54,858 bases of DNA. Origin: Alphaproteobacteria bacterium (GTDB lineage: Bacteria; Pseudomonadota; Alphaproteobacteria; Caulobacterales; Caulobacteraceae). Location: assembly GCA_018820205.1 (NCBI GenBank), contig JAHJOK010000017.1, positions 1 to 54,858 of the forward strand, in the 5' to 3' direction. Below are positions 18,282-25,604 of this stretch, in pieces. How positions within the stretch are numbered: the stretch's first letter is position 1; each line of letters opens with the position of its first letter. Made by a program: the position numbers and the translations under genes. Under the pieces are notes generated by a model. That model was given only the letters and a program-made list of their open reading frames with translations, did no database searches and was not told where the DNA came from.

Positions 18282-19643
18282 ATGATCACTCCGGAAATCG
18301 CGATAGCCACAGCCCCGGCCCAGGTGGCCGAGGCCGATCTGGTCGGCCGCTGGGAGGGGGCGCTGAATGTCGGCGGGACGTCGCTGCCGATCGTCATCCG
18401 GGTCGAACAGGGGCCGGACGGCCTGACGACCGTGATGGACAGCCCGGCCCAGAATGTGCGCGGCCTGGCGGTGACGGAGCTGTCGGAAGCGAACGGCGTG
18501 GTCCGGTTCAGCGTGCCGGCGGCGCGCGGCGGGTTCGAAGGCGCGCGATCGGCCGACGGCGGCGTCTGGACCGGGGCCTGGTCGCAGGGGGGAGCGGCGC
18601 TGCCCCTGATCCTGACCCGTGCGGCGCCAGCCGAGGAACCCGCAGGTCCGACGCGGCCCCAGACGCCGGTTCCGCCCTTTCCCTATGCCGCCGAAGACGT
18701 GACGTTCCCGAATGCGGACGCGGGCATCGCCCTGGCCGGAACCCTGACGTTGCCCGCAGGCGAAGGCCCCTTTCCTGCGGTCGTCCTGCTGACCGGATCG
18801 GGCGCGCAGGATCGGGACGAGACCATCTTCGATCACAAGCCGTTCGCCGTCTGGGCCGACGCCCTCACCCGGCGCGGCATCGCCGTGCTGCGGTTCGACG
18901 ACCGGGGTGTCGGCGGATCGGGGGGCGGCGGGCCGGATGAGACATCGGAGGATTTCGCGGGCGACGCCGCCGCCGCCCTGGCGTGGCTGCGGACCCGTTC
19001 CGAGATCGATCCCGACCGCATCGGCCTGATGGGTCACAGCGAGGGCGGGATGACGGCGCCGCTGGCCGTGTCGCAGGGCGCGCCGGCCGCCTTCGTCGTC
19101 ATGATCGCCGGACAGAGCGTGTCCGGCGCCGACATCATCACCGAACAGGCCGCCCGCCTGGTGGCCGCGTCCGGCGCGTCGCCCGAACAGGCGGCCCAGA
19201 CCCGACGGGTGCAGGCCGAGGTCATGGCCGCCATCGTCGCCAACAAGGACGACGGCCCCGCCGCCGCCCGCGCCGCCGAGGCGGTGCTGGTCGCGGCCGG
19301 ACAACCCGCCGCCCAGGCCCAGGCCAGCGTGCGGGGCATCAGTTCGCCCTGGTACCGGTGGTTCGCGTCCCACGATCCGGCCCCCGCCCTGGCCGCGCTG
19401 GATGTGCCGGTTCTGGCGGTCTATGGCGGCAAGGATCTGCAGGTGCCCGCAGACCAGAACGCCGAGGCCCTGGCCCGCGTGCAGCCCGAGGCCGAGATCG
19501 TCATCCTGCCCGGACTGAACCATCTGATGCAGACGGCGACGACGGGTCTGCCCGGCGAATATGCGACGATCGAGGAGACGGTGGCGCCCGAGGCCCTGAC
19601 CACCGTCGGCGACTGGATCGTGCGGGTCACGGGAGCGGAATAG
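18282..19643 (+). CDS. Alpha/beta hydrolase with N-terminal accessory domain
   Basis: This 453-aa serine hydrolase has an N-terminal beta-rich domain (about 18-115, beginning DLVGRWEGALNVGG) that typically precedes exported esterases/peptidases of this class. A hydrolase domain follows from about 140. The nucleophile is S253 in GHSEGG; the aspartate (YGGKDLQVP) and histidine (GLNHLM) are in order. Relatives are normally exported, but here only a remnant-like AIATAPAQVA remains before the mature-type sequence, with no hydrophobic core. Either the true start is elsewhere or the export signal has been lost. Confidence 0.85.
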   Translation: MITPEIAIATAPAQVAEADLVGRWEGALNVGGTSLPIVIRVEQGPDGLTTVMDSPAQNVRGLAVTELSEANGVVRFSVPAARGGFEGARSADGGVWTGAWSQGGAALPLILTRAAPAEEPAGPTRPQTPVPPFPYAAEDVTFPNADAGIALAGTLTLPAGEGPFPAVVLLTGSGAQDRDETIFDHKPFAVWADALTRRGIAVLRFDDRGVGGSGGGGPDETSEDFAGDAAAALAWLRTRSEIDPDRIGLMGHSEGGMTAPLAVSQGAPAAFVVMIAGQSVSGADIITEQAARLVAASGASPEQAAQTRRVQAEVMAAIVANKDDGPAAARAAEAVLVAAGQPAAQAQASVRGISSPWYRWFASHDPAPALAALDVPVLAVYGGKDLQVPADQNAEALARVQPEAEIVILPGLNHLMQTATTGLPGEYATIEETVAPEALTTVGDWIVRVTGAE

Positions 19644-19670
19644 CGCCCGCTCTCATCGGGAAAGGGTGGA

Positions 19671-20606
19671 CTAGACCGGATGCGTCGGTTCGGGCTTCAC
19701 CGGTTCCGACCGGGTGGTCACGGACGAATCCTCGGGCAACGGAATGAACTCCAGATCGTCCTCGTCGGGCAGTTTCATCCGGCCGGCCTGCCAGTCGGCC
19801 TTGGCCTGATCCAGCCGGGCCTGGGACGAAGAGACGAAATTCCACCAGATCAGCCGCTGGCCGACCGGCTCGCCGCCCAGGGCCATAACGGTCGCCTGCG
19901 TCAGGGACTTCACCGTCGGCTCGGCGTTCGGCTCCAGCACGATCATCTGGCCTTCGTGGAAGGTGCGGTCGCCGACCTCGATCGACCCTTTGGCCACATA
20001 CAGGGCGCGCTCGGACATGCCGCCCGACCCCTTGCCCGGAGGCGGTGCGGTGCGGACGCCCTCCTTCATCTCCCAGTGGACATAGAACAGGGGCGAGGAG
20101 GTCTTCACATTGGCGGTGGCGCCATAGGCTTCGCCCGCCACCAGACGCGCGAACAGGCCGCCGTTCTCATAGGCCGGCAGGGCGTCCTCGCCATAGTGCT
20201 GGAAAGAGGGGTCCGTCTCCTCGGCCGCGTCCGGCAGGGCGATCCAGGCCTGCATGCCGTTCATCGGCCCGCCCTGCGCCTTCTTCAGCGGATCGGTGCG
20301 CTCGGAATGGACGATGCCCCTGCCCGCCGTCATCCAGTTGACCTCGCCCGGACGGATGGCCTGGGTATAGCCCAGGTTGTCGCGGTGCATGATCTCGCCT
20401 TCGAACAGATAGGTCAGGGTCGACAAACCGATGTGCGGGTGCGGCCGCACATTGATCGCCTCCGACCCCGGAGCGAATTCGGCAGGTCCCATATGGTCCA
20501 GGAAGATGAAGGGGCCGACCATCCGCCGCGAATGGAACGGCAGGATGCGTCCGACCTCGAACCCGCCGAGGTCCTTCTTCCTGGCGTCGATCACCATCTC
20601 GATCAT
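19671..20606 (-). CDS. Pirin family protein
   Basis: This 311-aa bicupin of the pirin/quercetinase family has metal ligands H56 and H58 (RPHPHIGL), H100 and E102 (GIVHSE), nearly the exact canonical spacing. The second cupin and an LIWWNFVSSS block are also present. Bacterial pirins have been tied to quercetin dioxygenase activity and redox sensing; the role here is open. A GAGGAG ribosome-binding site precedes the ATG at 20606. It lies 28 bp downstream of the Lrp-type regulator on the same strand, so they may be co-transcribed. Confidence 0.92.
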   Translation of the reverse strand: MIEMVIDARKKDLGGFEVGRILPFHSRRMVGPFIFLDHMGPAEFAPGSEAINVRPHPHIGLSTLTYLFEGEIMHRDNLGYTQAIRPGEVNWMTAGRGIVHSERTDPLKKAQGGPMNGMQAWIALPDAAEETDPSFQHYGEDALPAYENGGLFARLVAGEAYGATANVKTSSPLFYVHWEMKEGVRTAPPPGKGSGGMSERALYVAKGSIEVGDRTFHEGQMIVLEPNAEPTVKSLTQATVMALGGEPVGQRLIWWNFVSSSQARLDQAKADWQAGRMKLPDEDDLEFIPLPEDSSVTTRSEPVKPEPTHPV

Positions 20607-20634
20607 GGGCGGGCTCCTCTATCTGCAACCGGGA

Positions 20635-21123
20635 CTATTGCACGTGGGGTGTGACGATGCCCAGCGGAAGGGTGGTCACGCTCTTCACGCCGCGCGTCAC
20701 GATATGGCTTTCGCAATCGGAAACGATACCGAGGCTGAGCAGTTTCTCCCTCAGGAATTTGTCGAACGCGTGCATGTCGGAGGTGATGATGCGCAGCACA
20801 TAATCTTCGCGACCGGTAATCGTCGCGCACTGGACCACCTCGGGCCAGGTAGCGACGGCGGCCTCGAACACGTCCAGGTTCTCGCTGGAGGGCAGCATCA
20901 GCTTGACGATGGCGTAGACTTCGAAATCCAGCCCCAGGAGGGCGGCGTCCAGAAGCGTCACACGCTTGCGAATGAGGCCGCTATCCTCCAGTCTCTTGAT
21001 ACGACGCCAGCACGGCGAGGCCGACAGTCCGACCCTCTCGGCGACATCGGCGACCGACAATCCCGCGTCCTGCTGCAGGATGTCCAGAATTCGCGCGTCG
21101 ATGGGATCCAGTTCGTCAGCCAA
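20635..21123 (-). CDS. bkdR: Lrp/AsnC-family regulator, probable BkdR
   Basis: This 162-aa protein has an N-terminal helix-turn-helix (about 18-45, VADVAERVGLSASPCWRRIKRLE) and a C-terminal RAM ligand-binding domain (about 65-145). I use a TTG start at 21123 because GGAGG lies six bases upstream and the product then begins ADELDPIDARIL, the normal Lrp start. It diverges from the branched-chain keto acid dehydrogenase operon, as BkdR does in Pseudomonas, with a perfect palindrome between them. Its activation of the operon by branched-chain amino acids is inferred from that arrangement. Confidence 0.85.
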   Translation of the reverse strand: MADELDPIDARILDILQQDAGLSVADVAERVGLSASPCWRRIKRLEDSGLIRKRVTLLDAALLGLDFEVYAIVKLMLPSSENLDVFEAAVATWPEVVQCATITGREDYVLRIITSDMHAFDKFLREKLLSLGIVSDCESHIVTRGVKSVTTLPLGIVTPHVQ

Positions 21124-21135
21124 AGCGTTCCTCCA

Positions 21136-21157
21136 TTTATTGTTATCGCGCAATAAA
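21136..21157. promoter_or_regulatory. Perfect palindrome, likely Lrp/BkdR operator
   Basis: TTTATTG (21136-21142) and CAATAAA (21151-21157) are perfect 7-bp inverted arms separated by 8 bp, in a markedly AT-rich pocket just upstream of the regulator start. The size (22 bp) and AT richness fit Lrp-family sites. Its location next to the regulator start suggests autoregulation, and the divergent bkd promoter lies within about 110 bp. Confidence 0.6.
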
Positions 21158-21267
21158 ATACCCCTAAATGGCTTGACGCAAGGCTAAAATAGGCGAGCCT
21201 TGATTTCACGCCCATGCTATCCAGCCGCAAACGAGATGCGGTCGGATCAACCGAACGGCAGGATGGA

Positions 21268-22500
21268 ATGACCAGGAATATTCAGCCGCTGAGCCTGCGC
21301 GTGCCCGAACCCTCGGGGCGGCCCGGTGACGCGCCCGATTTCAGCCACCTGAAGCTCGATGTCGCGGGCGCCGTGGACCGGCCGCCGGTCGATGCGCGGC
21401 CGGTGCAGATGCTGGACCTGGCCTTCCGGCTGGTGCGCGTGCTGGACGACGAGGGCCAGGCCGTCGGCCCGTGGAACCCGCGTCTGGACCCCGAGACCCT
21501 GAAGAAGGGTCTGAAGGCGATGATCCTGACCCGCGCCTTCGACGACCGGATGCACAGGGCCCACCGTCAGGGCAAGACCAGCTTCTATATGAAATGCACG
21601 GGCGAAGAGGCCATCGCTGTCGCCCAGGGGATGATCCTGAGCCGCGAAGACATGGGGTTCCCCACCTATCGCCAGCAAGGGCTTCTGATCGCGCGCGGCT
21701 ATCCGCTGGCGACCATGATGAACCAGATCTATTCCAACGCCGAAGACCCCATCAAAGGGCGTCAGCTGCCGATCATGTATTCGGCCAAGGACTATGGGTT
21801 CTTCACCATCAGCGGCAATCTGGGGACCCAGGTGCCGCAGGCCGTGGGCTGGGCCATGGCGTCCGCCTACAAGGGCGACGACAAGATCGCCATCACCTGG
21901 ATCGGAGACGGGGCGACGGCCGAAGGCGATTTCCACAACGCCCTGACGTTCGCCTCGGTCTATCGGGCGCCCGTGATCCTGAACATCGTCAACAACCAGT
22001 GGGCCATCTCGTCCTTCCAGGGCATTGCCGGCGGGATGGAGACGACGTTCGCGTCCAAGGCCATCGGCTATGGCCTGCCGGCGCTGCGGGTCGACGGCAA
22101 CGATTTCCTGGCGGTCTGGGCCGCGACCCAGTGGGCCGAGGAACGCGCGCGTTCGAACCAGGGCGCGACGGTGATCGAACTGTTCACCTATCGCGGCGCG
22201 CCGCACTCGACCTCCGACGACCCCAGCCGCTATCGCCCCGGCGACGAGCACGAGAAATGGCCGCTGGGCGATCCGGTGATGCGGCTGAAGCAGCACCTCA
22301 TCGCGATCGGCGAATGGTCAGACGAAGCTCAGGCCGAGGCGGAAGCCGACGCCGTCGCCCAGGTCCGCGCCGCGGGCAAGGAGTCCGAGGCCATCGGCAC
22401 CCTGGGTCAGTCGCGTCCCAGCGTGAAGACGATGTTCGAGGAGGTCTATGCGACCGAGGACTGGCGCCTGACCGAACAGCGCCGGGAGGTGGGCGTATGA
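21268..22500 (+). CDS. bkdA1: Branched-chain 2-oxo acid dehydrogenase E1 alpha subunit
   Basis: This 410-aa thiamine-diphosphate-dependent subunit decarboxylates the keto acids of Val, Leu and Ile. The ThDP motif is visible as GDGATAEGDFHNAL followed about 25 residues on by NNQWA, and the phosphorylation-loop region YRGAPHSTSDDPSRYR is well conserved. Length agrees with Pseudomonas BkdA1 (about 410). The ATG at 21268 follows AGGA closely. It is the first gene of a four-gene operon diverging from the Lrp regulator. A 145-bp spacer filled by a palindromic repeat separates it from E1 beta. Confidence 0.95.
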   Translation: MTRNIQPLSLRVPEPSGRPGDAPDFSHLKLDVAGAVDRPPVDARPVQMLDLAFRLVRVLDDEGQAVGPWNPRLDPETLKKGLKAMILTRAFDDRMHRAHRQGKTSFYMKCTGEEAIAVAQGMILSREDMGFPTYRQQGLLIARGYPLATMMNQIYSNAEDPIKGRQLPIMYSAKDYGFFTISGNLGTQVPQAVGWAMASAYKGDDKIAITWIGDGATAEGDFHNALTFASVYRAPVILNIVNNQWAISSFQGIAGGMETTFASKAIGYGLPALRVDGNDFLAVWAATQWAEERARSNQGATVIELFTYRGAPHSTSDDPSRYRPGDEHEKWPLGDPVMRLKQHLIAIGEWSDEAQAEAEADAVAQVRAAGKESEAIGTLGQSRPSVKTMFEEVYATEDWRLTEQRREVGV

Positions 22501-22507
22501 GTGCTTT

Positions 22508-22636
22508 CCGCTCATACTCGCGAAGGCGGGGACCTAGTGTTTTGGGCGACGGATGCCGCCAGGCGCTGGCTGACCCCTATCCCACGCATTTCGCCTCACA
22601 ACAGTACTGGGTCCCCGCCTTCGCGGGGATGAGCGG
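22508..22636. repeat. Inverted-repeat intergenic element A
   Basis: Two 31-bp arms, 22508-22538 and 22606-22636, are inverted copies (beginning CCGCTCAT and ending in its complement) with four or so mismatches, separated by 67 bp. The arms themselves contain a CGCGAAGGCG-type hairpin. The same element, with perfect arms, recurs at 25471. The right arm ends in GAGCGGAGG, which places a Shine-Dalgarno before the GTG of the next gene. Confidence 0.85.
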
Positions 22637-22645
22637 AGGTTTTCA

Positions 22646-23767
22646 GTGAGCGAGACCTTCAGCGAGGCCGACCGCACCGACGGCATCGAGCCCGACATGA
22701 TCGATCAGGATGCCGCACCGGCATCAGTCGCACCTGAGGCGCCGACCGTCGCGCCGATGAACATGATTCAGGCGCTGAACTCGGCCCTGCATGTCAAGAT
22801 GGCCGAAGACCCGAACGTCCTCAGCTTCGGCGAGGACGCGGGCTATTTCGGCGGCGTGTTCCGCGTCACCGACAAGCTGCAGCAGACCCACGGCCTGACC
22901 CGCAGTTTCGACGCCCCGATCAGCGAGTGCGGCATCGTCGCCGCCGCCATCGGCATGGGCGCCTACGGCCTGCGTCCGGTCGTCGAGATCCAGTTCGCCG
23001 ACTATATCTATCCCGCCTATGACCAGATCGTCTCGGAAGCGGCCAAGATGCGCTACCGGTCCGGCGGCCAGTTCACCGCCCCGATCGTGGTGCGTTCGCC
23101 CTATGGCGGCGGCATCTTCGGCGGGCAGACGCACAGCCAGTCGCCCGAGAGCCTGTTCACCCATATCGCGGGGCTGAAGGTCGTCATTCCGTCCAACCCC
23201 TATGACGCCAAGGGTCTGCTGACCGCAGCCATCGAGGACGACGATCCGGTCATCTTCCTGGAGCCCAAGCGGCTCTACAACGGCCCGTTCGACGGCTGGC
23301 ACCAGAAGCCGGTCAGCCCCTGGAAGACCCAGGATCTGGCCCAGGTCCCGACCGGCAAACATGTCGAGCCGATCGGCAAGGCGCGGATCATGCGCGAGGG
23401 CAATGACGTCACCATCCTGTGCTACGGCACGATGGTCTGGGTCTCTCTCGCCGGGGCCGAACACGCGGGGGTGGACGCCGAGGTGATCGACCTGCGCTCC
23501 CTCGTTCCGCTCGACATCGAGACCATTGAAGCCAGTGTGAAAAAGACCGGCCGCTGCGTCATCGTGCACGAGGCGCCGAAAACGTCCGGGTACGGAGGCG
23601 AGCTGTCGGCCCTGGTCCAGGAACGCTGCTTCTATCATCTGGAAGCCCCCGTCAGCCGCGTCTGCGGTTGGGACACGCCCTATCCGCACGCCTTCGAGTG
23701 GGAGTATTTCCCCGGGCCGGAACGGGTCGCGACCGCGCTGAAATCCGTCATGGCGGGAGGTCGGTAA
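22646..23767 (+). CDS. bkdA2: Branched-chain 2-oxo acid dehydrogenase E1 beta subunit
   Basis: This 373-aa transketolase-like subunit pairs with E1 alpha. Typical blocks are NMIQALNSAL, FGEDAGYFGGVFRVT, FDAPISECGIVAAAIG and the C-terminal HEAPKTSGYGGEL. I take the GTG at 22646 because GGAGG sits six bases upstream, supplied by the end of repeat element A. This gives about 38 extra N-terminal residues compared with where the domain begins, so ATG codons at residues 18 or 38 are alternatives. The stop and the E2 start share TAATG (1-bp overlap). Confidence 0.93.
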   Translation: MSETFSEADRTDGIEPDMIDQDAAPASVAPEAPTVAPMNMIQALNSALHVKMAEDPNVLSFGEDAGYFGGVFRVTDKLQQTHGLTRSFDAPISECGIVAAAIGMGAYGLRPVVEIQFADYIYPAYDQIVSEAAKMRYRSGGQFTAPIVVRSPYGGGIFGGQTHSQSPESLFTHIAGLKVVIPSNPYDAKGLLTAAIEDDDPVIFLEPKRLYNGPFDGWHQKPVSPWKTQDLAQVPTGKHVEPIGKARIMREGNDVTILCYGTMVWVSLAGAEHAGVDAEVIDLRSLVPLDIETIEASVKKTGRCVIVHEAPKTSGYGGELSALVQERCFYHLEAPVSRVCGWDTPYPHAFEWEYFPGPERVATALKSVMAGGR

Positions 23768-25461
23768 TGGGACGCTTCGTCTTCAAACTCCCCGACGTCG
23801 GCGAAGGCACGGCCGAGGCCGAACTGGTCGGCTGGCACATCGCAGTCGGCGACACGGTCGAGGAAGATCAGATCCTGGCCGACATCATGACCGACAAGGC
23901 CACCGTCGAACTGACCTCGCCGGTCTCCGGCGTGGTCACCGCCCTGCACGGCGAACCCGGCGTCATGTCGCCCGTCGGCGGCCCACTGGTGGAGTTCGAG
24001 GTCGAGGGTGCGGGCAACAGCGAGTCCGCAACCAAGAACCCCTCCGTCTCCTCGCAAGAGCTCGGATCCACCTCCCCATCCGCAAGCGCGGACGGGGAGG
24101 AGACGGCCGATCAAGTCTCCTCCCAATCGCCGCTTGGCGATGGGGAGGTGGCACGAAGCGATAGCGTAGTGACGGAGGGGCTTTTGGGTTCCGCCGGCAA
24201 CTACGTCTTCAAACTGCCCGACGTGGGCGAAGGCACGGCCGAGGCCGAACTGGTCGCCTGGCATGTGGCGGTCGGCGACACCGTTCAGGAGGACCAGATC
24301 CTCGCCGAGATCATGACCGACAAGGCCACCGTCGAACTGACGTCGCCTGTCTCCGGCGTCGTCGCTGCCCTGCACGGCGAAGTCGGCAAGGCCTCGCCGG
24401 TGGGCGGCGCCTTGGTCAGCTTCGACGTCGAGGGCGCAGGCAATGTCGCCGCCGCGCCAAAGCCCGCCGCCCCGGCTTCGGTGGCTGCGCCCAAGCCAGC
24501 CCCGGCCGCCAAGGCCGAGGCTCCGAAAGCCGCGCCGGCCGCGTCCGCCGCCCCTGTCGCCCGCAAGGCCCAGGTCGCCGGCGTGCGCCCCCTCGCCTCG
24601 CCAGCGGTGCGCAAGCGCGCCCGCGAACTGGGTCTGGAACTGCAGTTCGTGCCCGGCTCCGGCCCGGCCGGACGGATCGAACACGGCGACCTAGACGCCT
24701 TCGTCTCGGGCGGCGCCCGCGCTCCATCCGAACACGGAGCATCTTCATCCTACGCCAAGGCGGAAGGCACGACCGAGGTCCGCATCATCGGCCTGCGCCG
24801 CAAGATCGCGGAAAAGATGGCCGAGAGCGTCCGGCGTATCCCCCACATCACCTATGTCGAGGAGATCGACGTCACGGCGCTGGAGGAGCTTCGGGCCCAC
24901 CTGAACGCCCAGGCCAAGACGACGGGCAAGGCAAAGCTCAACGTCCTGCCCTTCATCGCCCGCGCCATCGTCGTGGCCCTGCGCGACCAGCCGCAGATCA
25001 ACGCCACCTATGACGACGAGAACGGCGTCCTGACCCAGCACGCCGCCGTGCACCTGGGGATCGCCGCACAGACGCCGAACGGCCTGATGGTCCCGGTCGT
25101 CCGCCACGCGGAATCGCTCGATCCCTACGCCACCGCCGCCGAAATCGCCCGCGTCTCCGGCGCGGCCAAGGACGGCTCGGCCAAGCGCGAGGAACTGTCC
25201 GGCTCGACCATCACCATCACCTCGCTGGGCACGCTCGGCGGTCTGGTCCACACCCCGATCATCAACCACCCCGAGGTCGCCATCGTCGGTCCCAACAAGA
25301 TCGAGGAGCGGGTCGTGGTCCGGAACGGCCAGATGGTCGTGCGCAAGATGATGAACCTGTCGTCCAGCTTCGATCACCGCATCGTCGATGGCCACGACGC
25401 GGCTGTCTTCGTGCAGCGGATCAAGGGCCTGCTGGAGCATCCGGCGACGTTGTGGATGTGA
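23767..25461 (+). CDS. bkdB: Branched-chain 2-oxo acid dehydrogenase E2 (dihydrolipoyl acyltransferase) with two lipoyl domains
   Basis: This 564-aa core subunit transfers acyl groups from E1 to CoA. Domain order is lipoyl 1 (about 1-82, lipoylated K44 in MTDKATVE), a linker, lipoyl 2 (about 145-225, K186 in the same motif), an Ala/Pro linker, the peripheral-subunit-binding domain (about 278-314), and the catalytic domain with H537 and D541 in FDHRIVDGHD. Many BkdB proteins have one lipoyl domain; here two near-identical ones occur. Residues about 90-140 are encoded by a palindromic repeat element and look nothing like a normal linker. Assignment is firm. Confidence 0.95.
   Translation: MGRFVFKLPDVGEGTAEAELVGWHIAVGDTVEEDQILADIMTDKATVELTSPVSGVVTALHGEPGVMSPVGGPLVEFEVEGAGNSESATKNPSVSSQELGSTSPSASADGEETADQVSSQSPLGDGEVARSDSVVTEGLLGSAGNYVFKLPDVGEGTAEAELVAWHVAVGDTVQEDQILAEIMTDKATVELTSPVSGVVAALHGEVGKASPVGGALVSFDVEGAGNVAAAPKPAAPASVAAPKPAPAAKAEAPKAAPAASAAPVARKAQVAGVRPLASPAVRKRARELGLELQFVPGSGPAGRIEHGDLDAFVSGGARAPSEHGASSSYAKAEGTTEVRIIGLRRKIAEKMAESVRRIPHITYVEEIDVTALEELRAHLNAQAKTTGKAKLNVLPFIARAIVVALRDQPQINATYDDENGVLTQHAAVHLGIAAQTPNGLMVPVVRHAESLDPYATAAEIARVSGAAKDGSAKREELSGSTITITSLGTLGGLVHTPIINHPEVAIVGPNKIEERVVVRNGQMVVRKMMNLSSSFDHRIVDGHDAAVFVQRIKGLLEHPATLWM
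24034..24185. repeat. Two-hairpin palindromic element translated within bkdB
   Basis: Outer arms CCCCTCCGTC (24039-24048) and GACGGAGGGG (24171-24180) are perfect inverted repeats. Inside lie two further hairpins. One pairs CTCCCCATCCG with CGGACGGGGAG near 24072-24100, and the other pairs CTCCCAATCGCC with GGCGATGGGGAG near 24119-24147. The layout is that of a dispersed intergenic palindromic element. It preserves the reading frame and encodes Ser/Gly/Glu-rich residues 90-140 between the two lipoyl domains. Confidence 0.75.
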
Positions 25462-25470
25462 ACTTCTCTT

Positions 25471-25597
25471 CCGCTCATCCCCGCGAAAGCGGGGACCCAG
25501 TGTTTGGGCGATGAGTGGTCGAGAGACGCCAAACTGCCGATCCCAGCCGGATCGCCTCACTTAAGGACTGGGTCCCCGCTTTCGCGGGGATGAGCGG
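25471..25597. repeat. Inverted-repeat intergenic element B
   Basis: Perfect 31-bp inverted arms (25471-25501 and 25567-25597) flank a 65-bp spacer. Arms match element A at 22508 except for a few substitutions, and the spacers share GTTTGGGCGA near the left arm and CGCCTCAC near the right. It fills the gap between E2 and E3 in the same operon. The right arm ends in GATGAGCGG, so a possible E3 start codon (25590) lies inside it. Confidence 0.88.
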
Positions 25598-25604
25598 TAA
25601 AGAG

